64,000 nt of DNA from an uncultured Muribaculaceae bacterium (GCA_910578665.1 CAJTQU010000008.1:1-64000); one strand, 5' to 3'. Positions 35,080 through 44,906 are shown, counted from the stretch's first letter. The notes: a model not told the origin generated them from the sequence alone. Program-made: numbers and translations.

Positions 35080-35814
35080 ATGATTTATATCTACAGAGTA
35101 TACCAATGGCTTATCGCCATCCCCCTGCTGCTTATACTGACACTGCTCACATGCCTTGTAACGGCCGCACATACCTTGCTGGCAGGACATCGCTCCGGAG
35201 CATACTGGGCACCAATGGTCTGGAGCCGCTGTGTCTGCGCCTTATGCCTTATCCGGGTTAAAGTGCGTGGCAGAAAGAACATCGACCGTAAACAGTCATA
35301 CGTATTTGTAGCCAACCACCAGGGTGCGTTTGACATCTGGGCCATATACGGCTATCTCGGCCAGCCTTTTAAATGGCTTATGAAGAAAAGTCTTGAAAAG
35401 GTGCCGTTTGTAGGCGCGACATGCCGTTATGCCGGACATGTATTTGTGGATGACAGTAGCATCCAGGGCATAAAAGATACTATCAACAACGCCCAGCACA
35501 CGCTTAAAGAAGGTATGTCTGTGGTAATATTTCCTGAAGGATCGCGCACATACGACGGACATATGATACCGTTCAAGCGAGGGGCATTCATGCTGGCTGC
35601 GGAATTCAAACTGCCTGTAGTGCCTATAACTATTGACGGAGCCTTCAAAGCAATGCCGCGCAATACGCGCAACATAACGCCATGTACCATCACGCTGAGC
35701 ATTCATCAGCCGATATACCCCGGAGAAAACGGTTTTAATACCAAACGCCTGATGGCAGATTGCCGCACTGCTATAAATTCGGCCCTTCCTCCTGAACACA
35801 AAGACGCCACATAA
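35080..35814 (+). CDS. plsC: 1-acyl-sn-glycerol-3-phosphate acyltransferase
   Basis: A 244-residue membrane acyltransferase making phosphatidic acid. It has an N-terminal hydrophobic segment (residues 5-30), the catalytic NHxxxxD motif in VANHQGAFDIWA, the substrate motif VIFPEGSRTYDG and VPITIDGAF. The longer frame from a TTG at 35053 lies within the promoter, so the ATG at 35080 (MIYIYRVYQW) is preferred. It ends at two hairpins shared with the convergent mutB. Confidence 0.93.
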   Translation: MIYIYRVYQWLIAIPLLLILTLLTCLVTAAHTLLAGHRSGAYWAPMVWSRCVCALCLIRVKVRGRKNIDRKQSYVFVANHQGAFDIWAIYGYLGQPFKWLMKKSLEKVPFVGATCRYAGHVFVDDSSIQGIKDTINNAQHTLKEGMSVVIFPEGSRTYDGHMIPFKRGAFMLAAEFKLPVVPITIDGAFKAMPRNTRNITPCTITLSIHQPIYPGENGFNTKRLMADCRTAINSALPPEHKDAT

Positions 35815-35822
35815 ATCTAATA

Positions 35823-35878
35823 AATATTAATAAGAATCCGCCAGAAGATTTCATTTCTGGCGGATTCTTATTAATATT
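35823..35878. terminator. Bidirectional terminator, 24-bp perfect palindrome
   Basis: Arms 35823-35846 and 35855-35878 are perfect inverted copies of 24 nt with an 8-nt loop. It has a GC core with A+T-rich outer ends, between convergent plsC and mutB. Confidence 0.85.
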
Positions 35879-35880
35879 AA

Positions 35881-35912
35881 AGCCGGCAGAAAAATCCGCC
35901 GGCTCTCTTTTT
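35881..35912 (+). terminator. Second hairpin terminator after plsC
   Basis: Stem agccggc (35881-35887) with gccggct (35898-35904), then CTC and TTTTT at 35908-35912. Confidence 0.75.
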
Positions 35913-35927
35913 ATCTGGATAAGCAAA

Positions 35928-38072
35928 TTATGCTTCCGCGCGCTCTTCGTTGAGCAGGCGTATCATCTCGATCGCGCTCTTGGGAATGCGTGTGCCAGGA
36001 CCAAATATGGCTGCCACACCAGCCTTGTAAAGGAAGTCATAGTCCTGTGCGGGGATTACACCGCCGGCAGTCACGAGGATGTCAGGACGTCCGAGTTTCT
36101 CAAGTTCGGCGATTACCTGGGGAATAAGGGTCTTATGACCGGCAGCCAGCGAGCTTACACCCAGAATATGCACGTCATTCTCCACAGCCTGGCGCGCAGC
36201 CTCTGCCGGAGTCTGGAACAAGGGACCCATGTCCACGTCATAGCCGCAGTCGGCATAGCCTGTGGCTACAACCTTGGCGCCACGGTCGTGACCGTCCTGA
36301 CCCATCTTGGCAATCATGATACGGGGCTGGCGGCCTTCGCGCTTAGCGAAATCGGCTACCATGCGGCGAGCCTCCTCAAATTCGGGATCGCCCTTTTCTT
36401 CGTTGCTATACACGCCTGAAATTGTTTTGATTACAGCTTTATAACGACCTACAACCTCTTCACATGCGTCAGAGATCTCACCCAGAGTGGCACGCAGACC
36501 GGCAGCCTTGACCGCCAAATCAAGCAGATTGCCCTTAGAGGGATCCTTAACACATTCTGTGATAGCCTGGAGGGCTTTCTTAACAGCCTCTTCGTCACGT
36601 CCGGCTTTCAGGTCTTCGAGACGGGCACACTGCTCCTTGCGCACCTCGGTATTATCTACCTCGAGAATATCAATGGGATCTTCGTGCTCCAGACGATACT
36701 TGTTAATACCTACGATAGTCTGTTTGCCTGAATCGATACGGGCCTGGGTGCGAGCCGAAGCCTCTTCTATTTTCAGCTTGGGCAGACCGGTTTCGATAGC
36801 CTTGGCCATACCGCCCAGCTTCTCGATTTCCTGAATATGTTCCCATGCCTTGTGTGCGATCTCATTAGTGAGAGCCTCCACATAATATGAACCTGCCCAG
36901 GGGTCAACCTGCTTGGTAACATAAGTTTCTTCCTGGATATAGATCTGCGTGTTACGCGCGATACGTGCAGAGAAATCTGTGGGCAGAGCGATAGCCTCGT
37001 CGAGAGCGTTGGTGTGGAGCGACTGTGTATGGCCGAGAACAGCGCCCATAGCCTCAACGCAGGTACGCCCCACGTTGTTGAACGGATCCTGCTCGGTAAG
37101 GCTCCAGCCAGAAGTCTGGCAGTGTGTGCGGAGTGCGAGCGATTTGGGATTCTTCGGATTGAACTGGCTAACTATGCGAGCCCAGAGCATACGGGCCGCG
37201 CGCATCTTGGCAATCTCCATGAAATAGTTCATGCCGATAGCCCAAAAGAAAGACAGACGCGGAGCAAACGTGTCAATGCTCATACCGGCGTTCACACCGG
37301 CACGGAGATACTCAAGACCGTCAGCCAAAGTATAAGCCAGCTCGATGTCGGCAGTAGCGCCGGCCTCCTGCATGTGATAGCCGGAGATAGAGATCGAGTT
37401 GAACTTGGGCATATTCTTAGAAGTATACTCGAAGATGTCGGCAATAATCTTCATAGAGAATGCCGGCGGATAAATGTACGTGTTACGCACCATGAACTCC
37501 TTAAGGATGTCGTTCTGGATCGTACCAGCCATTTCGTCGAGTTTAACACCCTGCTCAAGACCGGCATTGATATAGAATGCCAGCACGGGGAGCACGGCAC
37601 CGTTCATGGTCATTGACACAGACATTTTACCCAAAGGTATACCGTCAAAAAGCACTTTCATGTCTTCGAGCGAGCAGATGCTCACACCGGCCTTACCCAC
37701 ATCGCCCACAACACGTTCGTGATTTGCGTCATAGCCGCGGTGGGTGGGCAGGTCGAATGCCACCGACAGACCTTTCTGGCCGGAAGCAAGGTTACGGCGA
37801 TAGAAAGCATTAGACTCGGCGGCAGTAGAGAAACCTGCATACTGGCGGATAGTCCACGGACGCATGGGGTACATAGCGCTGTAAGGGCCGCGCAGGAACG
37901 GGGGAAGGCCTGCTGCATAGTTCAAGTGCTCGAGACCTTCGAGGTCCTCTTTTGTGTAGACGGGCTTCACCGGGATAAGTTCAGCAGTGAGCCACTCCTC
38001 CTTGGGCATCTCAGCATGCACCTCGGGAGCTACCACTTTATTGATATCTATTGATTTGAAATTGGGTGTCAT
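35928..38072 (-). CDS. mutB: Methylmalonyl-CoA mutase, large (catalytic) subunit
   Basis: A 714-residue adenosylcobalamin enzyme converting succinyl-CoA to (R)-methylmalonyl-CoA in the propionate pathway. The N-terminal TIM barrel shows RGPYSAMYPMRPWTIRQYAGFSTAAESNAFYR, SVAFDLPTHRGYDA and NSISISGYHMQEAGATADIELAYTLADG. The C-terminal B12-binding domain has the DxHxxG motif GQDGHDRGAKVVATGYADCG with the cobalt-ligand His. Length is complete. It is 8 bp downstream of mutA in the same operon. Confidence 0.98.
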   Translation of the reverse strand: MTPNFKSIDINKVVAPEVHAEMPKEEWLTAELIPVKPVYTKEDLEGLEHLNYAAGLPPFLRGPYSAMYPMRPWTIRQYAGFSTAAESNAFYRRNLASGQKGLSVAFDLPTHRGYDANHERVVGDVGKAGVSICSLEDMKVLFDGIPLGKMSVSMTMNGAVLPVLAFYINAGLEQGVKLDEMAGTIQNDILKEFMVRNTYIYPPAFSMKIIADIFEYTSKNMPKFNSISISGYHMQEAGATADIELAYTLADGLEYLRAGVNAGMSIDTFAPRLSFFWAIGMNYFMEIAKMRAARMLWARIVSQFNPKNPKSLALRTHCQTSGWSLTEQDPFNNVGRTCVEAMGAVLGHTQSLHTNALDEAIALPTDFSARIARNTQIYIQEETYVTKQVDPWAGSYYVEALTNEIAHKAWEHIQEIEKLGGMAKAIETGLPKLKIEEASARTQARIDSGKQTIVGINKYRLEHEDPIDILEVDNTEVRKEQCARLEDLKAGRDEEAVKKALQAITECVKDPSKGNLLDLAVKAAGLRATLGEISDACEEVVGRYKAVIKTISGVYSNEEKGDPEFEEARRMVADFAKREGRQPRIMIAKMGQDGHDRGAKVVATGYADCGYDVDMGPLFQTPAEAARQAVENDVHILGVSSLAAGHKTLIPQVIAELEKLGRPDILVTAGGVIPAQDYDFLYKAGVAAIFGPGTRIPKSAIEMIRLLNEERAEA

Positions 38073-38080
38073 AGTGTGAT

Positions 38081-39940
38081 TTACTTAAGCAGTTTAGCAT
38101 TAAATCCTTCGAGAGTGTCGAGTACATTCACGCGTACATGCACGAAGTGCTCTATGCCCTGAGCCTTAAGCTCTTCCATGCAGGCAGGAGCACCGGCCAC
38201 GACAAATATCGCACGTCCGTCAAGAGCCTTGAATGCCTCGGGAGCCAGAGTGGCATACTCGTCATCGCTGGAGCAGAGCACAACGATGTCGGCACCCTTG
38301 TCCATGGCTGCGTCAACACCGGCCTGCACTGTGTCGAAGCCGAGATTATCGATGATTTCATAGCCGGCACAACCGAAGAAGTTGCCGCTAAACTGGGCAC
38401 GGGCAAGACGCATGGCCAGATTGCCGATAGTGAGCATGAATACTTTGGGACGCTTGCCCGAGCGCTCGGTAGCAAGACGCAGGTTCTCAAACTGGCTTGC
38501 AGCACGGTCGAAGTTGAGTGCCTCGACAGCTCCCTCTTCAGCCTTGGTGCCACAGCAACAGCAGCAGCCTTCGTTTTTAATCTTCTGCAGAGCGGTCTCG
38601 TTGATATTGGGATACTGGTTTGTACCCAGCAGTATTTCCTTGCGACGAGCCACATCGGTATGGCGCTTGGCACCGCTTTCGTTGACAGCTTTCTGGATGT
38701 TGCCCTTTTCGAGCTCGGCCAGGAATCCGCCGTTATCAATAATTTCGTTAAACAGTTTCCATGCCACTTCGGCTATCGATGCTGTCAGAGTTTCTACATA
38801 ATAAGAACCGCCGGCGGGATCGACCACCTTGTTAAGATGGCTCTCTTCGCGAAGCATGATCTGCTGGTTACGCGCTATACGTTCGCTGAACTCGTCAGGA
38901 GTCTGGTACTGCAGGTCGAACGGCAGAGTTTCTATAGAGTCTACACCTGCAAGGGCGGCACTCATGGTCTCAGTCATCGAACGCAGCATATTGACATGCG
39001 CGTCATATATAGTCTGGTTGTATTCCGAAGTCTTGGCGTGGACCATCATCTTCGAGCAGCAGCAATTACCAGCTTCGGGCACGTAAGCTTTCACGATCTC
39101 GGCCCACAGCATGCGGCCTGCACGGAACTTGGCTATCTCCATGAAATAATTTGAAGATATGCCCATGTTGAATTTGATGCGCTTAGCCACATCGCATGCC
39201 TTAAGGCCTGCTTCTGTAAGCATAGTGAGCCACTGCGCGCCCCATGCCAGTGCGCAGCCCAGCTCCTGGGTTATGTATGCGCCGGCATTATTAAGCATGA
39301 ATGTGTCAACCGCAAACAGACGCATATAAGGAATCTCGGCAAACAGCTCCATAAGCTCCTTTGCCTCAGCAGCTATATCCTTAGGATAAGCCATACCGTG
39401 CTTGAACAGACGCTTGAAAGGATCATACGCCAGAGAACCACGGAAATCATTCTGCAGCTCCTGCTCCTTAATATAGCCGGCTATGATTTTTCCAGCCTCC
39501 AGAATATGTGAAGGACAGCACTTGAAGTTGACCTCTATTTTTTTCAGGTCGATGCCGGCCAAAGCTGTAGCAAGAGACTCTTTGTCCAGCTTGTTGCACA
39601 CGCAGATACCGATTGAGTCTACACCGCGGTCGATGATATGACGGGCGTGGTCATTGATTTCCTGCGCAGTCTCGCCATTAACATCCTGACGGATTCTCCA
39701 GTCATTGTTTGTGCGTGTGCCGCGCACATAGGGAAATTCGCCGGGAAGCGTGTTGAGATGTGTGAGTTTTTCAAGGTCTTCAGCGCGATATAAAGGCTGC
39801 ACATCGAAGCCCTCGTTGGTACGCCATACCAGTTTCTTCTGGTAGTCGGCGCCCTTAAGATCGACATTGATCTTCGCCAGCCACTCTTCGGTGGAAATCG
39901 GCGGAAACATGTCAAACAGTTTTTCTTTGTTCTCTGCCAT
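38081..39940 (-). CDS. mutA: Methylmalonyl-CoA mutase, small (beta) subunit
   Basis: A 619-residue structural partner of MutB with the same barrel plus B12-type domain arrangement, but without the cobalamin DxHxxG motif, as usual for this subunit. Family signs include FPPISTEEWLAKINVDLKGADYQKKLVW, GEFPYVRGTRTNNDWRIRQD and DPAGGSYYVETLTASIAEVAWKLF. Unusual features are a run of five consecutive cysteines (EGCCCCCGTK, codons at 38552-38566) in the linker before the C-terminal domain, and a second NCCCSK cluster (39056-39064). The promoter is probably at 40124-40131. No cobalamin riboswitch was recognised in the leader. Confidence 0.96.
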   Translation of the reverse strand: MAENKEKLFDMFPPISTEEWLAKINVDLKGADYQKKLVWRTNEGFDVQPLYRAEDLEKLTHLNTLPGEFPYVRGTRTNNDWRIRQDVNGETAQEINDHARHIIDRGVDSIGICVCNKLDKESLATALAGIDLKKIEVNFKCCPSHILEAGKIIAGYIKEQELQNDFRGSLAYDPFKRLFKHGMAYPKDIAAEAKELMELFAEIPYMRLFAVDTFMLNNAGAYITQELGCALAWGAQWLTMLTEAGLKACDVAKRIKFNMGISSNYFMEIAKFRAGRMLWAEIVKAYVPEAGNCCCSKMMVHAKTSEYNQTIYDAHVNMLRSMTETMSAALAGVDSIETLPFDLQYQTPDEFSERIARNQQIMLREESHLNKVVDPAGGSYYVETLTASIAEVAWKLFNEIIDNGGFLAELEKGNIQKAVNESGAKRHTDVARRKEILLGTNQYPNINETALQKIKNEGCCCCCGTKAEEGAVEALNFDRAASQFENLRLATERSGKRPKVFMLTIGNLAMRLARAQFSGNFFGCAGYEIIDNLGFDTVQAGVDAAMDKGADIVVLCSSDDEYATLAPEAFKALDGRAIFVVAGAPACMEELKAQGIEHFVHVRVNVLDTLEGFNAKLLK

Positions 39941-40123
39941 AACTAAATAGCTGTAAATATATTGTTTGTTATGAAGTTCGTCTCAATAATTCGTCAGCCA
40001 TGCCGGAACAAGCCGTTCTGCATAGACATAACAGATTGATATTCAATATAAAAACACTCAAATATCGAGTTTATGCACATTCACTATAGGATATGCCGGT
40101 CCCTTACCCTTGTGTTTCAGTCA

Positions 40124-40131
40124 CAAAATTA
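40124..40131 (-). promoter_or_regulatory. -7 promoter element of mutA-mutB
   Basis: Minus strand TAATTTTG, about 184 nt before the mutA ATG. The long leader holds no ORF or riboswitch that I recognise. Confidence 0.5.
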
Positions 40132-40158
40132 CAGACTTTTTTCTACATAGAAAAATTT

Positions 40159-40178
40159 TTACGGAATTATTTCCGTAA
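40159..40178 (-). terminator. Weak terminator of ftsE
   Basis: A 7-bp stem (ttacgga/tccgtaa) followed on the minus strand by AAAAATTTTT, 43 bp past the ftsE stop. Confidence 0.5.
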
Positions 40179-40220
40179 TCTGACATATAAGACATACACA
40201 GGTTCACGGAACGGTTCGCG

Positions 40221-40889
40221 TCATTCGTCCAGACGCTTGTCCGCACAACGCAGCACACGGGCTGGAAACTCTTCCACAAGCTGCATATTGTGCGTAGCCA
40301 TAACCACACTGCGGCCCTCGGCCACCAGACGGTGCAGCAGGCGGACAATATGGTAACCGGTCTGCGGATCAAGATTGCCCGTAGGTTCGTCTGCAAGAAT
40401 AAGCTGCGGCTTATTCAGCAAGGCACGCGCTATGACGACGCGTTGCTGCTCTCCTCCGCTCAGCTCGTGTGGCATTTTGTAGCTCTTGCTCAGCATTTCC
40501 ACATCGTTGAGTACCTGTTCTATTCGCTCGTCACGTTCGACACGCTGCCGCCATCCGGTAGCACGCAACACAAAATCCAGATTGGCATGCACACTGCGAT
40601 CCTGGAGCAATTGGAAATCCTGGAACACGATACCAGCTTGCCTGCGCAGATGCGGAATGTCGCGCTTACGCAAAGCACGCAAGTCAAAATCGAACACCGA
40701 GGCTTCTCCGTCGCTCACGGGCACTTCGGCATACATGGTCTTAAGTAGCGAACTTTTGCCACTGCCCACTTTACCTACAAGGTAACAAAATTCCCCTTTT
40801 TTAACATTGAATGTGACATCGCGAAGCACCACTCTCTGAGCGCGCTCCACCTCCACTCCTTTATAATCTATGATGATATCTTTATTCAT
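40221..40889 (-). CDS. ftsE: FtsE-like ABC transporter ATP-binding protein
   Basis: A 222-residue ABC ATPase. Walker A is LVGKVGSGKSSLLK, the Q-loop IVFQDFQLLQDRSV is of the FtsE/LolD type, the signature is HELSGGEQQRVVIARALL, Walker B is LILADEPTGNLD, and the switch His lies in VMATHNMQLV. It resembles FtsE, which with FtsX links septal peptidoglycan hydrolysis to the divisome. No FtsX gene is adjacent, so LolD or another small exporter ATPase remains possible. It is monocistronic with its own -7 element. Confidence 0.82.
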   Translation of the reverse strand: MNKDIIIDYKGVEVERAQRVVLRDVTFNVKKGEFCYLVGKVGSGKSSLLKTMYAEVPVSDGEASVFDFDLRALRKRDIPHLRRQAGIVFQDFQLLQDRSVHANLDFVLRATGWRQRVERDERIEQVLNDVEMLSKSYKMPHELSGGEQQRVVIARALLNKPQLILADEPTGNLDPQTGYHIVRLLHRLVAEGRSVVMATHNMQLVEEFPARVLRCADKRLDE

Positions 40890-40952
40890 AACATATAATT
40901 AGACACTTCCAGGCCGATGCCAAACAGATTAGTCCTGATTACAGACGGCTTG

Positions 40953-40960
40953 CAAAATTA
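40953..40960 (-). promoter_or_regulatory. -7 promoter element of ftsE
   Basis: Minus strand TAATTTTG, about 63 nt before the ATG at 40889. Confidence 0.5.
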
Positions 40961-41043
40961 ATTATTTTTTTAATACACCGACAGACACTACGTCATATCA
41001 CATAAAAATTAAAGGCACTAAAATGTTAAAGGCTCCGACGGCC

Positions 41044-41074
41044 TTGTGTGTCTGAATCGCTTTTTGTAACTTTG
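41044..41074 (+). promoter_or_regulatory. Promoter of dnaE
   Basis: TTG at 41044-41046 and TAACTTTG at 41067-41074, 20 bp apart. Predicted leader is about 30 nt. Confidence 0.6.
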
Positions 41075-41107
41075 TCATCTGTCTCTACATATTAATCAAA
41101 ATATATC

Positions 41108-44100
41108 ATGGCCCAATTCACACACCTTCACGTACATTCACAATATTCCCTGCTTGACGGACAAGCTTCCATACCACGCATGGTAGACAAGGCTGTCAGC
41201 CTCGGTATGAGAGGCATGGCTCTGACAGACCACGGCAATATGTTCGGCATAAAAGAGTTTTTCAATTATGTAAGCAAGAAAAACAAGGGATTATCTGATG
41301 ATGAAAAATTTAAACCCATACTGGGGTGTGAAATGTATGTTGCCAAGCATGATTTACACGACCGCGGAGACAAAAGGGACAACGGCTACCACCTGATAGT
41401 GCTGGCTAAGAACCAGACAGGATACCACAATCTGATAAAACTGGTCAGCAAGGCATGGACCGAAGGTTATTATTTTAAACCGCGCACAGACCACAAGGAG
41501 CTGGCCGAACATCGCGAGGGCCTCATCGTGGCATCGGCATGCCTGGGCGGCGAAGTGCCGCAACTGTTCATGAACGGCCAGGAAAAAGAGGCCGAAGAGA
41601 CTATATTGTGGTTCAAAGAAATTTTCGGCGATGACTATTATCTAGAAGTGCAGCGCCACAAGACCGACAAGCCGAACGGCAACCGGCAGGTGTATGAAGA
41701 ACAGGAACGTCTGAACCCGTTCCTTATCGAAATGGCGCGCAAACACAATATCAAGCTGATTGCGACCAATGACTCTCATTTTGTAGATGAAAACGACGCC
41801 GAGGCACACGACCGGCTGATATGCATATCAATGGGCAAACGCTTCAACGATCCGACCCGCTTGCATTATACAAAGCAAGAATGGTTTAAGTCTCAGCAAG
41901 AAATGGAAGCCGTCTTTCCTGACCTGCCAGAAGCTATTGCCAACACCCAGGAAATTCTAGACAAAGTAGAGTTTTACAGCATAGACCACTCTCCTATCAT
42001 GCCCGAATTCGCCATACCTGCCGAATTCGGATCTGAAGATGAATACCGCCGGCGTTTCACAGAACAAGACCTCTTTGAAGAATTCACACGTGATGAAAAC
42101 GGCAATGTCGTGCTGTCAAGAGAAGACGCCGACTCTAAAATACAAAAACTGGGAGGATATGACAAGCTGTACCGCATCAAGTTCGAGGCAGACTATCTGA
42201 CCAAACTATGTATGGAAGGCGCCAAAGAACGTTACGGCGACCCCCTGTCCGACGAAGTGGCCGAACGCCTGAAATTCGAACTACACATAATGAAGACGAT
42301 GGGTTTCCCGGGATACTTCCTGATTGTACAGGACTTCATCAATACGGCACGCCGCGAACTGGGCGTGAGTGTCGGTCCCGGACGTGGTTCTGCCGCCGGT
42401 TCCGCCGCGGCCTACTGCCTGGGAATAACACAGATAGACCCTATAAAGTATGACCTGCTGTTCGAACGCTTCCTAAATCCGGACCGTATATCACTCCCTG
42501 ATATCGACGTGGATTTCGATGATGACGGACGCTACACAGTGCTTAAGTATGTAACCGAGAAATACGGCGCTGAAAAGGTGGCACATATAATAACATACGG
42601 CACCATGGCGACTAAAATGGCCATAAAAGATGTGGCAAAGGTCATGGAGCTGCCGTTGCCCGAAGCAAGCCGCCTGGCCCGTCTCGTACCGGACAGGATG
42701 CCTGAGGGCAAAGTCAATTTCAAAAACTGCCTCAAGTTTGTCAAAGAGTTTGCAGCCGAAGCTGAAAGCCCCAATCCGCTAGTGCGCGAAGTGATGGATT
42801 TTGCCCAGCAACTTGAAGGAAATGTGCGTAACACGGGAGTGCACGCATGCGGTGTGATAATAGGCCGAGACGACATAACAGACTGGGTGCCTGTATCTAC
42901 AGCTACAGACTCCGACGGTTCCAAAGTGCTGGTGACACAGTACGAAGGGAGTGTGATCGAAGACACCGGCATGATCAAGATGGACTTCCTAGGCCTGAAA
43001 ACCCTGTCTATCATAATGGAAGCGGTGGCAAACGTCAAGCATACCCGTGGCATAGAGATAGACATCGACAATATTCCGATAGACGATCCCAAAACCTACC
43101 AGTTATATTGCGATGGACGCACCATAGGCACTTTCCAGTTTGAGTCGGCCGGCATGCAGAAATACCTCAGAGAACTTAAGCCCTCCAAGTTTGAAGACCT
43201 GATAGCCATGAACGCCCTATACCGCCCAGGACCGATGGAATACATACCCCAGTTTATCGCCCGTAAACACGGCGTGGAACCCATCGTGTATGACATACCG
43301 GTAATGGAGAAATACCTGCATGACACATACGGCATAACCGTATACCAGGAACAAGTCATGCTACTGAGCCGTCTGCTCGCCAATTTCACGCGAGGCGAGA
43401 GCGACGTGCTGCGTAAGGCCATGGGTAAGAAACTCATAGACAAAATGGCCGCACTAAAGGTGAAGTTTCTGGAAAGAGGACAGGCTAACGGACACAAAGC
43501 CGAGGTGCTGGAGAAAATCTGGGCAGACTGGGAAAATTTCGCAAAATACGCATTCAACAAAAGCCACGCCACATGTTATAGCTGGGTGGCATACCAGACC
43601 GCATATCTCAAGGCCAACTTCCCTGCAGAATATATGGCCGGCGTCATGAGCCGAAATCTGAATAACCTGGCTAAATTATCTGAAATGATGGATGAGTGCA
43701 AGGCTATGGGAATACCGGTAAAAGGCCCGGACATCAACGAGTCGGTAGAAAAATTCGGCGTTACGAGCAAAGGAGAGATTCGTTTCGGACTGGCTGCCGT
43801 AAAGAGCATGAGCGCCAACGCTGTGACATCAATAATAAAGGAACGAGACGAAAACGGTCCTTACAAGGATATTTTTGATTTCGTAGAACGCATAAACCTG
43901 TCATCATGCAACAAAGCAGCCATCGAATCAATGGCTTTTTCAGGAACATTTGACTGCTTCCCCGATGTACGCAGGGAAATGTTTGCCCCCTCAACAGGCG
44001 CAGAACCCGGGTTCAGCGAAATATTACTACGCTACGGACAACGCTTCCAGGCAGACCGCAACTCCACACAGGCATCTCTGTTTGGCGATCTGGAACCACT

Positions 44101-44788
44101 TGAAACGGAGCACCCACCATATCCCAAATACGAAGAATGGGCTCCTATACAGCTGCTTGACGAAGAAAAACGCCTTGTAGGAATGTATCTTTCGGCCCAC
44201 CCCCTCGACCCGTATTATATAGATCTGGAATACGGCTGTAACGTACGTGCCGCAGACTTCAAACATTATGAGCAGCCAGGCCAAAAGGTCCGCATGGGAG
44301 GCCTCGTGACATCGCTCCAGGAAAGAATATCAAAAAAAGGGACCCCATGGGGAATACTCACCATAGAAGACTTCAGCGGTTCTGCCGAAATACGTCTGTT
44401 CGGCAAGAGTTATCTGGAATATAAACATTTCGGTATGCCTGGTACACCTATATATATAGAGGCGGAATTTACAGCAGGACGTTTTAATCCCGACCAGGTA
44501 GATTTCAATATACATTCCATGGGGCTGCTTACCGAATTACAAGGCAAACTAATAAAAGATATGACCATCTACCAGGATGCCGACACATTCATAGCGCCCG
44601 AAGTGTTCCAGTCTTTGCAGGAAATAATGACCGAGGCATCGCCATACAGTTGCACTCTGTATATGGAAATAATGGACCCGGCGACGGCACGTAGTGTCAA
44701 AGTCCGTTCCGGCAAAAAGGCCAACATCTCGCGCAAACTGACCAACTTCCTGAAAAACAATAATATACCATTCCGCATCAATAGTTGA
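41108..44788 (+). CDS. dnaE: DNA polymerase III alpha subunit
   Basis: A 1226-residue replicative polymerase. The N-terminal PHP domain shows HLHVHSQYSLLDGQASIPRMV and MALTDHGNMFGIKEF. The polymerase core contains VGPGRGSAAGSAAAYCLGIT and the catalytic aspartates in LPDIDVDFDDDGR (465, 467, 469). FNKSHATCYSWVAYQTAYLKANFPAEYMAG and the helix-hairpin-helix region follow, then the C-terminal OB fold (GGLVTSLQERISKKGTPWGILTIEDFSGSAEI). Length is typical of Bacteroidetes DnaE1. Confidence 0.98.
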   Translation: MAQFTHLHVHSQYSLLDGQASIPRMVDKAVSLGMRGMALTDHGNMFGIKEFFNYVSKKNKGLSDDEKFKPILGCEMYVAKHDLHDRGDKRDNGYHLIVLAKNQTGYHNLIKLVSKAWTEGYYFKPRTDHKELAEHREGLIVASACLGGEVPQLFMNGQEKEAEETILWFKEIFGDDYYLEVQRHKTDKPNGNRQVYEEQERLNPFLIEMARKHNIKLIATNDSHFVDENDAEAHDRLICISMGKRFNDPTRLHYTKQEWFKSQQEMEAVFPDLPEAIANTQEILDKVEFYSIDHSPIMPEFAIPAEFGSEDEYRRRFTEQDLFEEFTRDENGNVVLSREDADSKIQKLGGYDKLYRIKFEADYLTKLCMEGAKERYGDPLSDEVAERLKFELHIMKTMGFPGYFLIVQDFINTARRELGVSVGPGRGSAAGSAAAYCLGITQIDPIKYDLLFERFLNPDRISLPDIDVDFDDDGRYTVLKYVTEKYGAEKVAHIITYGTMATKMAIKDVAKVMELPLPEASRLARLVPDRMPEGKVNFKNCLKFVKEFAAEAESPNPLVREVMDFAQQLEGNVRNTGVHACGVIIGRDDITDWVPVSTATDSDGSKVLVTQYEGSVIEDTGMIKMDFLGLKTLSIIMEAVANVKHTRGIEIDIDNIPIDDPKTYQLYCDGRTIGTFQFESAGMQKYLRELKPSKFEDLIAMNALYRPGPMEYIPQFIARKHGVEPIVYDIPVMEKYLHDTYGITVYQEQVMLLSRLLANFTRGESDVLRKAMGKKLIDKMAALKVKFLERGQANGHKAEVLEKIWADWENFAKYAFNKSHATCYSWVAYQTAYLKANFPAEYMAGVMSRNLNNLAKLSEMMDECKAMGIPVKGPDINESVEKFGVTSKGEIRFGLAAVKSMSANAVTSIIKERDENGPYKDIFDFVERINLSSCNKAAIESMAFSGTFDCFPDVRREMFAPSTGAEPGFSEILLRYGQRFQADRNSTQASLFGDLEPLETEHPPYPKYEEWAPIQLLDEEKRLVGMYLSAHPLDPYYIDLEYGCNVRAADFKHYEQPGQKVRMGGLVTSLQERISKKGTPWGILTIEDFSGSAEIRLFGKSYLEYKHFGMPGTPIYIEAEFTAGRFNPDQVDFNIHSMGLLTELQGKLIKDMTIYQDADTFIAPEVFQSLQEIMTEASPYSCTLYMEIMDPATARSVKVRSGKKANISRKLTNFLKNNNIPFRINS

Positions 44789-44822
44789 TAACACTGATAT
44801 GGCAATATTTTTATAGTTTTTC

Positions 44823-44853
44823 TTTGCCAAATGGATTTTTATCTGTAATTTTG
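44823..44853 (+). promoter_or_regulatory. Promoter of trxA, TTTG-N19-TAATTTTG
   Basis: TTTG at 44823-44826 and TAATTTTG at 44846-44853 with a 19-bp spacer, a full match to the Bacteroidetes housekeeping consensus. Confidence 0.75.
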
Positions 44854-44906
44854 GCGTAACAAACTCATTATCCGACAGAAATATAAACCAAAATCAAATA
44901 CACATT

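Noticed and set aside
36135..37616. Several open frames opposite mutB
   Set aside because: All are antisense shadows of a well-supported gene.
38138..39154. 338-codon open frame on the plus strand opposite mutA
   Set aside because: It lies wholly antisense to a clear mutase subunit gene; the long antisense frame is a by-product of mutA codon bias and its translation has no family features.
39941..40220. Possible cobalamin riboswitch before mutA
   Set aside because: The leader is long, but I could not recognise the conserved B12-box sequence or the expected core helices.
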